The notes under the pieces are model-generated. The model was not told where the DNA came from, did no database searches, and saw nothing but the letters and a program-made list of their open reading frames with translations. Positions 17,694 through 25,394 of a DNA stretch of 64,000 nt are shown here, piece by piece. Source of the DNA: a virus; the IMG/VR virus record IMGVR_UViG_3300025154_000088, positions 1 to 64,000 of that record; one strand, 5' to 3'. The translations under genes were made by a program, and so were the position numbers. Each line of letters begins with the position of its first letter. Position 1 is the first letter of the stretch.

Positions 17694-17720
17694 AGTATAT
17701 TTTCGTATTTACATTGTCAA
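17694..17720 (-). promoter_or_regulatory. Sigma70-type promoter of the minus-strand accessory cluster
   Basis: On the minus strand TTGACA and TATACT are separated by 15 bases, with an AT-rich upstream tract. Transcription would run into the ribbon-helix-helix gene. The spacing is slightly short, but both boxes are near consensus. It would let this cluster be expressed from an integrated prophage independently of the left operon. Confidence 0.55.
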
Positions 17721-17824
17721 GACAAAAATAAAAATGGAAACACCTCTGATTTAGGGTGTCACGGGGTGGTCTTTTTTGTGGTCTGTTTTCTATGCGATTT
17801 TAAACGGTTACGCATGAAACAACT

Positions 17825-17871
17825 AGCTCTTAATCAGTAGGTTCCGCGTTCGATTCGCGGACGGCCCACCA
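17825..17871 (+). other. attP: attP core: 3' part of a tRNA-Lys (CTT) gene
   Basis: The segment reads as the second half of a tRNA: anticodon loop CTCTTAA (anticodon CTT), variable region, T-arm CCGCG-TTCGATT-CGCGG, acceptor strand ACGGCCC, discriminator A and CCA. The matching 5' acceptor strand (GGGCCGT) is not upstream, so this is not a complete tRNA. It lies 68 bases from the integrase stop. Integrases of this type often use the 3' end of a tRNA gene and carry that end so the gene is restored. Phage genes on both sides mean this is attP, not attL or attR. Confidence 0.8.
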
Positions 17872-17880
17872 TAAATTCAG

Positions 17881-17911
17881 GCACTTGCAAACTTCTGCAG
17901 GTGCTTTTTTT
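17881..17911 (+). terminator. Rho-independent terminator beyond the tRNA fragment
   Basis: The stem GCACTTGC / GCAGGTGC (one G-T pair) has an 8-base loop and is followed by TTTTTTT. The T-run is on the plus strand, the orientation of the tRNA fragment. After integration it would serve as the terminator of the restored tRNA-Lys gene; it would not stop the integrase transcript, which runs the other way. Confidence 0.7.
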
Positions 17912-17939
17912 ATTTCGAACTGACAACATATTGACAACA

Positions 17940-18941
17940 TCAGAGGGAATCGACGGCCCGTTTTTTGCCTGCAAAGGCAATGTGTGTATAAATTTGGGTG
18001 GTTGTGATCTCCTCATGCCCTAAAAGCTCCTGGATGGTCCGGAGGTCCTGCCCGTTCTCCAGCATGTGGGTTGCGAAGGAGTGGCGCAGCATATGGGGAG
18101 TGACTCGCTTCGTGATCCCGGCCCTTTTCATGGCTCCCCAAAGAGCCCGGCGCATGTCTGTAGGAACCCGGCCTGGGTTTTTACGTTTCCGCTGGAGGGA
18201 TGGAAATACCAAATCGCTGACGACATTTTGACAACATAGGTGCTCTTCCATGGCCTTTTTGACTTCTGGATGCATCGGAACAATCCTGGTCTTGCCCCCC
18301 TTCCCTGTCACCCGCATGTAGCCAGGAGCCGGCATCACGTCCTTCGTCTTGAGGTTGAATACCTCGTCCATCCTGAGCCCGCCGTAATAGAGGCAGCACA
18401 GCATCGCCCTGTGATAGGGATCGGAATGGGTGATGATGGCCTCGATTTCGCCTTTTGAGAGGACCTCCGGCAGAGGCCGTCGGTACGGGAGGGGCTTCAT
18501 CCGGATCGGCTCATCGTTGCATTTCCCGTGTTCGTGGGCGTATTTCCAGAGGGCGGACAGGCACAGAAGTTCCAGGTTGATCATCCGCTTTTTGTCCCCG
18601 ATCTCGGAAAGCCTTTTGCCCTTGTATTTTTCGATCAGATCCTTGGTAATGAAATCAAGGTGCATCTGGCCGAAAAACGAGGTTATCGCCCCGTAAAGCA
18701 TCCTGTGTTTATCGCCGTAGGTCCTGGGTCTCTGATTGGTTTTAACGTATTGGAGGTAATCTGGGATGATTTCTGCGATGGTCAGAGCGTCACGGACAGT
18801 CCCGCCAAGCTTTTTCTTGAGTTTGATGTGGAAGAGGTTGGCCTCGGATTCAGTCCCTTCGAACCGGACCCTGTGCCTGCGGTCCCGCCCGATGGAAACA
18901 TCGATCTCCCACCTTCCCTCAGATATTTTCCTCACGGCCAT
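17940..18941 (-). CDS. int: Tyrosine-family integrase
   Basis: A protein of 333 residues. The N-terminal part (1-60) is an arm-type domain, a SAM-like core-binding helix bundle spans about 55-155, and the catalytic domain follows. Catalytic set visible: R190 (YGGLRMDE), Lys in VTGKGGKTR (about 214), H283 and R286 (HMLRH), H309 (LLGHE), nucleophile Y318 (QIYTH). All are present, so it should be active. It would recombine attP with a tRNA-Lys gene. It is the last gene of the left operon and sits right beside the attP core, as is usual. ATG 18941 is preceded by GAGGG. Confidence 0.93.
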   Translation of the reverse strand: MAVRKISEGRWEIDVSIGRDRRHRVRFEGTESEANLFHIKLKKKLGGTVRDALTIAEIIPDYLQYVKTNQRPRTYGDKHRMLYGAITSFFGQMHLDFITKDLIEKYKGKRLSEIGDKKRMINLELLCLSALWKYAHEHGKCNDEPIRMKPLPYRRPLPEVLSKGEIEAIITHSDPYHRAMLCCLYYGGLRMDEVFNLKTKDVMPAPGYMRVTGKGGKTRIVPMHPEVKKAMEEHLCCQNVVSDLVFPSLQRKRKNPGRVPTDMRRALWGAMKRAGITKRVTPHMLRHSFATHMLENGQDLRTIQELLGHEEITTTQIYTHIAFAGKKRAVDSL

Positions 18942-19122
18942 GCCCTCTTTTATTTTTTCGTTTCCGATTGGTCAACTGTAAAATTTTTGCATCGGCCAGG
19001 GAAGACAACTCCTGTGCCGGCCGGTTAGGCACCTGCCCTACCCTGAAAAACTCAAGAAGACGGTCGAGCTTTTCCTCGATCCGTTCAAGGTCTTCCTTTG
19101 TTATATGGGAGGCTGCCTGCAA
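18919..19122 (-). CDS. Small basic helical protein upstream of integrase
   Basis: A protein of 67 residues. TTG 19122 lies behind AGGGGAAT. An acidic-basic coiled helix (TKEDLERIEEKLDRLLEFF) is followed by a very basic tail (LTNRKRKNKRGHGREE). It overlaps the integrase start by 23 bases, so expression is probably coupled. Position suggests a recombination-directionality or accessory factor, but there is no clear winged helix. Confidence 0.5.
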   Translation of the reverse strand: MQAASHITKEDLERIEEKLDRLLEFFRVGQVPNRPAQELSSLADAKILQLTNRKRKNKRGHGREENI

Positions 19123-19159
19123 GTCTATTCCCCTGCCTCTTTCATCGCTGCCCGGTAGG

Positions 19160-19375
19160 CTACAGCATCGTTATGTACCCAAGGTCAAATAACCTTGATC
19201 TCATTGCGGTTTCTGTCACGGCAAACCGGCTGGCCATCTTTGAAACGATTTCATCCTCTTTTCTTTGGACAGTTACAATCTTTTCGAGTTCTCGTTTGAT
19301 AAGGATCTCCGGCATGAGCAAAGACATGGCAAAGGCGTTTGCTTCGGCTTCTTCTTTCAGGTTCATTTCATCCAC
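19160..19375 (-). CDS. ImmA/IrrE-like C-terminal piece without the active site
   Basis: A protein of 71 residues. EEAEANAFAMSLLMP and ASRFAVTETAMRSRLFDLGY match the part of ImmA/IrrE (DUF955) metallopeptidases that follows their HExxH zinc site. Nothing upstream in any minus frame supplies HExxH; the gene before it is a separate zinc-ribbon protein that overlaps it. It may be a decayed anti-repressor protease or a shortened regulator that binds without cutting. Confidence 0.5.
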   Translation of the reverse strand: MDEMNLKEEAEANAFAMSLLMPEILIKRELEKIVTVQRKEDEIVSKMASRFAVTETAMRSRLFDLGYITML

Positions 19376-19569
19376 CCATACGGATCATATCCGGATTTCA
19401 CGAGGTCACATTCACCGTCGCCGTAGACCTGTCGTTTCGCACAGTGTTCGGGATGACCTTTTTCGATCAACACTCTGACCGTTAACCGATCAAGTGCGGT
19501 TTCATCGGTACATAAAAAGCATAGGGTTCCTTCGGTGGTTTCTGCTTCTCCGCATTGAGGACAGATCAT
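19363..19569 (-). CDS. Small zinc-ribbon protein
   Basis: A protein of 68 residues with ribosome site GAAAGGAG. CPQCGEAE and LCFLCTDE form a four-Cys ribbon; EHCAKRQVYGDGEC may add another site. It overlaps the ImmA-like gene by 13 bases. Function unknown. Confidence 0.6.
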   Translation of the reverse strand: MICPQCGEAETTEGTLCFLCTDETALDRLTVRVLIEKGHPEHCAKRQVYGDGECDLVKSGYDPYGWMK

Positions 19570-19572
19570 GCC

Positions 19573-19872
19573 TCACGCTCCTTTCACCGCCCGCCCGTGG
19601 GACAGGACTAAAACCTGCCTATCTGGATGTTCCGCATTGTCGTACTGGTGTTGCTTCCACGACATTATATCCCTGCAAAGGCCGACTGCATCCATCATTG
19701 CCTCTTCGAAAGTCGTGCATATTCTCTGCGCAATGAACTGCGTCATATCTGGGTTGATGTCTACATGAGACGTATTATTCCTAGTACATATTCCGATATA
19801 GAGGCTATACTCCTTGCATTGCGCTACACCAGGAATATATTCTATAATCCTACCCGTAAAATCAGTTTTCAC
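19573..19872 (-). CDS. Hypothetical phage protein
   Basis: A protein of 99 residues. GTG 19872 follows GAAAGGTG. It has mixed alpha/beta composition and no motif I recognise. Same direction and spacing as its neighbours in the left operon. Confidence 0.5.
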   Translation of the reverse strand: MKTDFTGRIIEYIPGVAQCKEYSLYIGICTRNNTSHVDINPDMTQFIAQRICTTFEEAMMDAVGLCRDIMSWKQHQYDNAEHPDRQVLVLSHGRAVKGA

Positions 19873-19885
19873 GAAGTTACACCTT

Positions 19886-20098
19886 TCACTGCCCGCCCGA
19901 TGGACAGGGCTTCGGTATCGGGCACCCGTTAACCTCCCTCGTTCCGCAAAGCCATTCCTGTTTGCCTGTCCTTGTCCGGTATCCTTGCCCCTGGATAAAA
20001 ACCCCCGGGTCTATCCGCGGCCAGTAGCATGGGCGCTTCGGACAAATACCGTCAGAAACATCGACTTTGACTCTCAGCATTTTGTCACGGATCTTCAT
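19886..20098 (-). CDS. Hypothetical Cys/Pro-rich protein
   Basis: A protein of 70 residues with ribosome site GGGGGTG. It opens with a basic strand (MKIRDKMLRVKVDVS), then Pro/Gly-rich loops with four scattered Cys. It overlaps the upstream gene's end. Function unknown. Confidence 0.45.
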   Translation of the reverse strand: MKIRDKMLRVKVDVSDGICPKRPCYWPRIDPGVFIQGQGYRTRTGKQEWLCGTREVNGCPIPKPCPSGGQ

Positions 20099-20415
20099 GA
20101 CACCCCCTGCCGTCGCCGATATTCTTTACTGCACTCAGGCTTTCCGCATGACCATTCCGGAGGACCTGGTGGGCCTGGAATGATCGGTAGATAGATCTCC
20201 TTTCCACATCCGCAGCATGTCAAGACGTTGTGCTTTTCCGGCCCGATATTATAATCTGAGTCGCCCGTGCCTGGACACTTGTACCCTGCCGCGCAACGAT
20301 CCGCAGGTCCGTCACACGGCATCAGGTCGTCAACATCGCATCCGCAGTCGTCATCCCATAGGCCGTCGAAACCGTTGTCTTCCAGGTACTTCTTGATGAT
20401 CTCCTTGACTGTCAC
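20095..20415 (-). CDS. Phage Cys-rich protein (MTVKEIIKKYLEDNGFDGLW type)
   Basis: A protein of 106 residues. GTG 20415 overlaps the HNH gene's stop (GTGA). A short N-terminal helix is followed by DDLMPCDG, which I recall from many phage proteins of unknown function. The second half has CCGCGKEIYLP plus CGKPEC, a likely zinc site. Confidence 0.6.
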   Translation of the reverse strand: MTVKEIIKKYLEDNGFDGLWDDDCGCDVDDLMPCDGPADRCAAGYKCPGTGDSDYNIGPEKHNVLTCCGCGKEIYLPIIPGPPGPPEWSCGKPECSKEYRRRQGVS

Positions 20416-21026
20416 GAGCAGGCTCCCTCCGTGGTGGGCAGTTCGTCCCAGGTCCGGCCGTCGAGAATGCGGCCAGCGGTTTTCTTGCCGACTCGGTGAT
20501 CTTTCAGTGATATTGGCCCACCGGCCTTAAGCCGAGTTTCTCCACGAATCATTTTTGATATGCGTTGAAGTGGAATATCGAAACGAGTTGCAAGGCTCGG
20601 CATGTCTGCACCGCCAGAAGAATATAGCGTCCGAATCTGGAAAACCACTTCATCTGAAATGTTGCTGTAGTGATGGACACTATGGTCATAGCGCTTTTTT
20701 AACTCTATGTTTCCATAACGGTTGTCTGTCTTTTTCTCGTTTTTGTGGTGCAGGACTTCGTCATCTTTCGGCTTTGGGTTGCCAGCAGCGCACCATACCA
20801 AAAGGTGTTCGTGCGCGTAGCCATTGGGATCAGCCAATGGGTGTGTTAGCCCAACCCTGACAAGCTTGTATCCCTTTTCATCTATAAGCGTTTCGTTCCA
20901 TTTATGGTGCGATGGGCCTCTGACATGGTTTTTATGTTTCCCTCTAAGATCAGGCAATTCGTCAACCGAACATCCAAGTTCCTTTGCCCGCTTTAACCTC
21001 CTATAGTGCGTGGTTTTACTTGGCAT
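20412..21026 (-). CDS. HNH endonuclease (homing type) with a Gp37/Gp68-like tail
   Basis: A protein of 204 residues. The HNH nuclease core runs from about residue 60 to 115: HEHLLVW, then VLHHKNEKKTDNRYGNIELK, the usual His-His and Asn-His metal pattern. A helix-turn-helix-like part follows (about 130-165). The last 30 residues (VGKKTAGRILDGRTWDELP) look unlike HNH proteins and resemble the end of longer Gp37/Gp68-family proteins. A Gp37/Gp68 gene lies directly upstream. I infer that the nuclease inserted at the end of such a gene and kept its tail. Confidence 0.7.
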   Translation of the reverse strand: MPSKTTHYRRLKRAKELGCSVDELPDLRGKHKNHVRGPSHHKWNETLIDEKGYKLVRVGLTHPLADPNGYAHEHLLVWCAAGNPKPKDDEVLHHKNEKKTDNRYGNIELKKRYDHSVHHYSNISDEVVFQIRTLYSSGGADMPSLATRFDIPLQRISKMIRGETRLKAGGPISLKDHRVGKKTAGRILDGRTWDELPTTEGACS

Positions 21027-21789
21027 TTGGCATCTCCCTAATCATCAAATCTTCTGGAATTGGGGCCTTTTTCGACATTTGCTTCATAAAAAATGACACC
21101 CCAGCCGCCGCGCACTGATCCCTCAAGGATCTTGCCCAGTCTGGATGCATTGGGCGGGAACCTGGGCCGGTTTCGCCTCCGCAAATCACCCAATCAAGCC
21201 CCTTGCTTGGAATGTCGTTCCCGCCTATCAAGGGTGGAAGTTCGCCAAGATACCAGCTTAGAGTAATAACGCCTAACATCGGTTCCACACTCACGAACCG
21301 AACCGATGCCGGGATCTGGAGTAGATGCGGTATCCTCTTGTCTGCCCACTCCTGATTTTCCACCGTCGTTCCGCACCAGACATGCGGCATGATCTCTGGA
21401 AAATCGTCACCGTAAAGGTACTTGATGCATTCCGCCATTCGTTCCGGCCGCTTGGTCAGGAGAAGAAAGGTGTTATCCTGATGCGCGGCCATGACCCGGA
21501 AGATACTCCGCATTTCTTCACCCCGGATATTTACCGCCTCATGGAAAAGATCGGCCATGGAACAGACGAAAACCAGCTTCCCCGGTGAAAACATGTTGAT
21601 GTCGATCTTGTCCGGGTGAAATGTCCCAGGCCGGAAAGGATCGTCTTCCGGATAGCCGTACCTCCCCGCAAGCCGTTTAGCCATGCGCTCGGCGTAGCAG
21701 TTTTGACAGGCCGGACTGATCTTCGTACAACCAGTTATCGGGTTCCACGTCTCACCGCCCATCAGCCATTCGATCTTTGATTTTCCCAT
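21016..21789 (-). CDS. Gp37/Gp68-family phage protein (radical-SAM-like)
   Basis: A protein of 257 residues; the start at 21789 lies behind AAGGAGC. IEWLMGGETWNPITGCTKIS followed by CQNCYAERMAKRL shows the three-Cys cluster of the Gp37/Gp68 family. VFVCSMADLFHE, LLLTKRPERM, WCGTTVENQ and WVICGGETGPGSRPMHPDW are also typical. The family is widespread in phages; a radical-SAM-type iron-sulfur role is suspected but not settled. It ends in KKAPIPEDLMIREMP, as in the shorter family branch, eleven bases inside the next gene's start. Confidence 0.8.
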   Translation of the reverse strand: MGKSKIEWLMGGETWNPITGCTKISPACQNCYAERMAKRLAGRYGYPEDDPFRPGTFHPDKIDINMFSPGKLVFVCSMADLFHEAVNIRGEEMRSIFRVMAAHQDNTFLLLTKRPERMAECIKYLYGDDFPEIMPHVWCGTTVENQEWADKRIPHLLQIPASVRFVSVEPMLGVITLSWYLGELPPLIGGNDIPSKGLDWVICGGETGPGSRPMHPDWARSLRDQCAAAGVSFFMKQMSKKAPIPEDLMIREMPNAK

Positions 21790-22079
21790 GCTTGCTCCTT
21801 GTTGGTTGAGGACCACCGCGGCCCGTGTTCTTTTCGATGACAATCTGGACATAGCCAGCGGACATTCTGCAGGAGGTCGGATCCCCCTGCCCCTCTGCTT
21901 TTTAGGTGGGCGACATGACCAGTTGAGAAAACATCCATCTGCCCCTCAGCATCCCGGAGAGGCGCGAAAGTCCCGCAGTCCTGGCAGATCCCCCGGAAGT
22001 GCTCGAAGACCTGCCTGCGGAAGGCGGTCTTGGCTTTGCCCTTGAGGCGGGTTCTCTGGGGCTTTGGGCAGGGGGTCAT
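21762..22079 (-). CDS. HNH endonuclease-like protein
   Basis: A protein of 105 residues. ATG 22079 overlaps the methyltransferase stop (ATGA). One zinc knuckle (CQDCG and CPDCH) brackets HVAHLKSRGAGGSDLLQNVR, the HNH arrangement. It is small and lacks other domains. Candidate roles are a packaging-associated or recombination-linked HNH nuclease or a homing remnant; the tight coupling to neighbours favours a regular phage gene. Confidence 0.75.
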   Translation of the reverse strand: MTPCPKPQRTRLKGKAKTAFRRQVFEHFRGICQDCGTFAPLRDAEGQMDVFSTGHVAHLKSRGAGGSDLLQNVRWLCPDCHRKEHGPRWSSTNKEQAWENQRSNG

Positions 22080-22777
22080 GGCTCGCGCTTCCTGATGATT
22101 TGCATGATCTGCTTTCCGATCCACTCCGTATAGGCCGGAGGAATGGCCTGACATATTTCATTCCATTTCATCCAATCGATTCCCATGAGTTCACGAGCCA
22201 GTGCCAGCTTTTTTTCGGTCCCGGTTATATCCCCTCCACGGTTTCGATTGCCCTTGATAGTTCGCTGCCGCGTCCTCGCGTGATCCCCATAGAAACCAAT
22301 AACAGGAAGCCTATGGCGGCATGGGAGTTTGGGCATTCGGATGTTTGACTCAAAAAGCCGGTGCCTGCGTAATTCGTGTGTCCCGTTATTCAAACCAAAA
22401 TGACTTCCGCACAGCATTATCCCTGATATCTCGGTAAACAGACTTGGTGGATGGATTTCAAGCGGAGCACCAACCACGTTTTCTATGACCCATGGCTTTC
22501 CTGAATCGCGCAGTCTTTTTCTGGTGCCATCTATAAAGCACTTATGTTCTTTCGCATTCGGCATGACCTTGAGCGATGAATGAGCTTGACACGGCGGGCT
22601 TGCATGGATCACATCGAATCCATCCAGCGGATACGTAAGCGCATCGGCCTGATGAAATTCAAACGGGTAATTTTTTTGAGGATTGATATCGACTCCTACC
22701 ACTTCAAACCCGGCCCGATGGTAGCCCATTGAGCAGCCCCCAGCCCCTGAAAATAGGTCGAGAAGGCGCGGTTTCAT
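22076..22777 (-). CDS. DNA (cytosine-5) methyltransferase
   Basis: A protein of 233 residues. Motif I LLDLFSGAGG (5-14), motif IV PPCQ (61-64) with the catalytic Cys, motif VI ENV (99-101), and RRHRLFES (137-144, motif VIII-like). It is shorter than usual (over 300), with a very small target-recognition part (about 150-185). No restriction enzyme is next to it, so it is an orphan. It probably methylates phage DNA to avoid host restriction. ATG 22777 overlaps the NinB-like gene's stop (ATGA). Confidence 0.88.
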   Translation of the reverse strand: MKPRLLDLFSGAGGCSMGYHRAGFEVVGVDINPQKNYPFEFHQADALTYPLDGFDVIHASPPCQAHSSLKVMPNAKEHKCFIDGTRKRLRDSGKPWVIENVVGAPLEIHPPSLFTEISGIMLCGSHFGLNNGTHELRRHRLFESNIRMPKLPCRHRLPVIGFYGDHARTRQRTIKGNRNRGGDITGTEKKLALARELMGIDWMKWNEICQAIPPAYTEWIGKQIMQIIRKREP

Positions 22778-23205
22778 GGCTCAACCTTTCCCGGCGGGGG
22801 AATAAAAACCCCGTGCTCTACCGCGCTCCACCGACATATCCGCTCAACATAGCTGGTCTCCCCGCAAAAGAATTCCTCGGTGCTCATTTTCGTGGTGGAT
22901 CCGCCGACGATTACGCCTGGCTGTATTTTGCTTTCGGTTGGGTTAAACATCCGCTTCATATCTTCGTGGCATTCTTCTACCGAATCGTATCCGAAATGAT
23001 CCGCTAAAATAGCCAAAACAACTCCCCAGTAATACCGATTCTGCTCGTTGCTCCGCTTCGTTCGGTGCTTCCGGATCAGAATGTCAACCTTCGTTCCTGT
23101 CTTGAAGGTCCTGGTCCACCGGCGGATGGACTCCCTTTCCCGCTCCAGGAGCTTCAGCTTTCCGGAAACGATGTCCCCGGAAAATATGGGGATGGGCTGG
23201 GTCAT
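22774..23205 (-). CDS. ninB: NinB-like recombination protein
   Basis: A protein of 143 residues. RTKRSNEQNRYYWGVVLAIL, then an HxxMKRMF helix and a late STTKMSTEEF...YVERICRWSA block, follows the order of NinB/Orf family recombination mediators (lambda Orf binds single-stranded DNA and aids RecF-pathway exchange). It lies in the recombination part of the left operon, coupled by overlaps to both neighbours. Confidence 0.7.
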   Translation of the reverse strand: MTQPIPIFSGDIVSGKLKLLERERESIRRWTRTFKTGTKVDILIRKHRTKRSNEQNRYYWGVVLAILADHFGYDSVEECHEDMKRMFNPTESKIQPGVIVGGSTTKMSTEEFFCGETSYVERICRWSAVEHGVFIPPPGKVEP

Positions 23206-23510
23206 TCTTCGATCCCGGCCAGCCTTCGAAGGTCTAATTTTGCGTTAATCATGATGGCGCACCATTCTTTGTAGCCTTCGTAATTGTCGTTGAAAGTAAT
23301 CCGCCAATACCCTGGCATATCCATTTCGATGCATTCAAAATAGTGCCTCACAGCATCGGCGAGCGATTCCCCGGCCTCGTTACGGACCACCACCTGCCCC
23401 TCCCGGAAATCCACCCACTGACCGGCGTAGTAGATCCGGACTTCGCCTGCCGACTTGATAAGCGATGGGCATTGCACCGGCTTAATGTAGATCTCGATTT
23501 TTTCAGGCAT
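23202..23510 (-). CDS. Hypothetical phage protein
   Basis: A protein of 102 residues with ribosome site GAAAGGAAG. The first half is beta-rich (IEIYIKPVQCPSL, VRIYYAGQWVDF) and the second half is helical. No motif recognised. It overlaps the NinB-like gene's start by four bases. Confidence 0.5.
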   Translation of the reverse strand: MPEKIEIYIKPVQCPSLIKSAGEVRIYYAGQWVDFREGQVVVRNEAGESLADAVRHYFECIEMDMPGYWRITFNDNYEGYKEWCAIMINAKLDLRRLAGIEE

Positions 23511-23530
23511 TTTCTTCCTTTCACCACACT

Positions 23531-23725
23531 TCAGTTACCGGCTGGACACCATTTCGGCGTCTTCGGATAGGTTTTAATGCAACCGACTTTCCCGCCTTCA
23601 AAGTTGGTGCAAAAATGGACTGTGTTCTTTGGGAATCTGTCTGTTCGCTCCAAGCTGCGGATGATATGCTTTTCGCATTCTTCGCAGGACATCCATGTCG
23701 ACGTTCTTTCAACCGGTCCGATCAT
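23531..23725 (-). CDS. Small Cys-rich protein
   Basis: A protein of 64 residues. ATG 23725 follows AGGAGG and sits beside the helicase stop. MSCEECEKHIIRSLE and a later VHFCTNF / WCPAGN give four or five Cys in a likely metal site. Function unknown; probably translated with the helicase. Confidence 0.55.
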   Translation of the reverse strand: MIGPVERTSTWMSCEECEKHIIRSLERTDRFPKNTVHFCTNFEGGKVGCIKTYPKTPKWCPAGN

Positions 23726-23726
23726 T

Positions 23727-25394
23727 TCACCATGCCTCCTGTATCGGCCCGGTCCAAACTTGGGCCTTCGTCGGAACCCTCGGCCTGCCGGTCCCCCGGA
23801 TTCGATTTTGTGGGTAGGTAGCAAGAACGTGCCGGCGGACGGCCTCAAGTTCCTGGATGGTCATTTCCGCCCTTGGCTTTCCGAAGTGGGACAGGATCTC
23901 CCGGTTGATCTTCCCCGGGGGCTGGATACGGTTATTCCATTCGTACAGCCGGACGTGTCGTTCGATGGACTCCCGGAGGTCTTGTTCGATCTCGCTCGGG
24001 GTCTTCGGGAAGGGGGTCTGGACTTGGGGCCCGGACCCGTTTCCGCCAAGGTTTAGTTCTCGGCGGGAGGTGAGCCGGGATGCCAGCGGTGTGAAACTCA
24101 GGCGTTTCTCCCCTGATGGAGCCTTATCGAAAAGGGAAAGCTGCTCTTCCTCGTCTGAAAGGGCGCGGGATTTCCGGGCGATAGGAAGCTGATCTGATTC
24201 AATCCGGCGGACGATCTCTCGGAAAAGCGGGTCATCCGGTGCAAAAATGTATCCGCACTGGTTTTCCCATCGACCGGCGGCGGGATCGATCCGGACGGCC
24301 CGGCAGATACATTGCTCTATCCATGGAATTGAGCGGACATGGGTCAGGATGGCTTCATGGGATACGCTTGGAACATCAAGGCCTTCGCTCGCCATGGCTA
24401 TTGATACCAGAATATCGAGACCTCCGTCCTTGAACCGCTTTATGGCCTTGTGCGCGGCCTCGGATTCGTGGGAGGTGGCAATCTCAGAGGCGTACCAGCG
24501 GGCTTTCATCCAAGCGGCAGCAGCCTTAGCGTGCTTCAGGTTAGCCGTCACGACCAGAAACTTTGAACTCGGCACCTTCGCCCTGTGCGCCCGCCAGTGT
24601 TCAAATGCGATTCCGAGAAGCTCCTCGGCGTATTCCGTGCTCAGAGCTGTGTAAATCGCCTTGCTGGCATCGTCTCCGGCCTTGGCCAGGGTTGTGGTTT
24701 TCTCTTTTCCGAATTCATCTTTCCAGGTGGCATGCCCATCGTGAAGGGAGAATTTCAGCGGGATGATTGCCTTTTCGGAGAGGGCATCGGCCCGGCTGTA
24801 TTCGATGATCCTGGTATCCTCTGTATCCTCAAGGACCGGGATCCAGCCGGCAGAAGAGGATTGATAATCAAGGAAGGCGATTCGCTGTTCATCCCCCCTG
24901 GCCATTGTCCCGGTCATCATGATTACGAATTTCGCCGCGGCGACGATGGGCGCCAAGGCTTGATGCCAAATTCCATCCTGTTCGACGTGATGGCCCTCGT
25001 CGAGGATCAGGATGTAACGTCTCAGAAGGAAGTCCTGCAGGACGGTCTTTTGGTCGTCAAGGCCTATGGCCTGGTAGGTCGTAATTATGCCCTCAAGTCC
25101 ACGTAGCGGCGAAGGGGCGTTAGTTGATGCCCGGATGGACAGCCGGTGGCCAAGCATTTCCCGAAAGGCCAAATCCTGAAAATTCCTCTCCCCCTGGTAC
25201 TGCAAGGACCGGCGAGGGCAGACCCAACAAATGGCATCGGCAAGCCCGGCGGTGATCAGCTTCCCGGCGAGGATAGGAATCAGGCTCTTACCTCCCCCAG
25301 GTGTAACTTTGCAGATGATCCGGCGCACTGGGTCCCCTGAGATGATGCCGTCGATGACCTGGGAGAATTCGCGCTGGTGCTTACGGAGCCTCAA
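23727..25394 (-). CDS. Superfamily 2 DNA/RNA helicase
   Basis: A protein of 555 residues. TTG 25394 is chosen: it overlaps the previous stop (TTGA) and has GAAGGAG about 8 bases upstream. Walker A TPGGGKS (31-37), DEGHH as motif II, TGT as motif III, then the second RecA lobe with DILVSIAMASEGLD and AVRIDPAAGR (motifs V and VI). This is the ComFA/UvrB-like DEAD/DEAH group common in phages. It probably unwinds or remodels DNA during recombination or replication. Confidence 0.85.
   Translation of the reverse strand: MRLRKHQREFSQVIDGIISGDPVRRIICKVTPGGGKSLIPILAGKLITAGLADAICWVCPRRSLQYQGERNFQDLAFREMLGHRLSIRASTNAPSPLRGLEGIITTYQAIGLDDQKTVLQDFLLRRYILILDEGHHVEQDGIWHQALAPIVAAAKFVIMMTGTMARGDEQRIAFLDYQSSSAGWIPVLEDTEDTRIIEYSRADALSEKAIIPLKFSLHDGHATWKDEFGKEKTTTLAKAGDDASKAIYTALSTEYAEELLGIAFEHWRAHRAKVPSSKFLVVTANLKHAKAAAAWMKARWYASEIATSHESEAAHKAIKRFKDGGLDILVSIAMASEGLDVPSVSHEAILTHVRSIPWIEQCICRAVRIDPAAGRWENQCGYIFAPDDPLFREIVRRIESDQLPIARKSRALSDEEEQLSLFDKAPSGEKRLSFTPLASRLTSRRELNLGGNGSGPQVQTPFPKTPSEIEQDLRESIERHVRLYEWNNRIQPPGKINREILSHFGKPRAEMTIQELEAVRRHVLATYPQNRIRGTGRPRVPTKAQVWTGPIQEAW

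Noticed and set aside
17780-17871. Complete tRNA-Lys gene
   Set aside because: Only the half from the anticodon loop to CCA is present; the matching 5' acceptor and D-arm are missing, so it is an attachment core.
22076-22777. Restriction-modification system around the cytosine methyltransferase
   Set aside because: The HNH protein next to it is a small generic HNH with no specificity part, and no other restriction gene is near; treated as an orphan methyltransferase.
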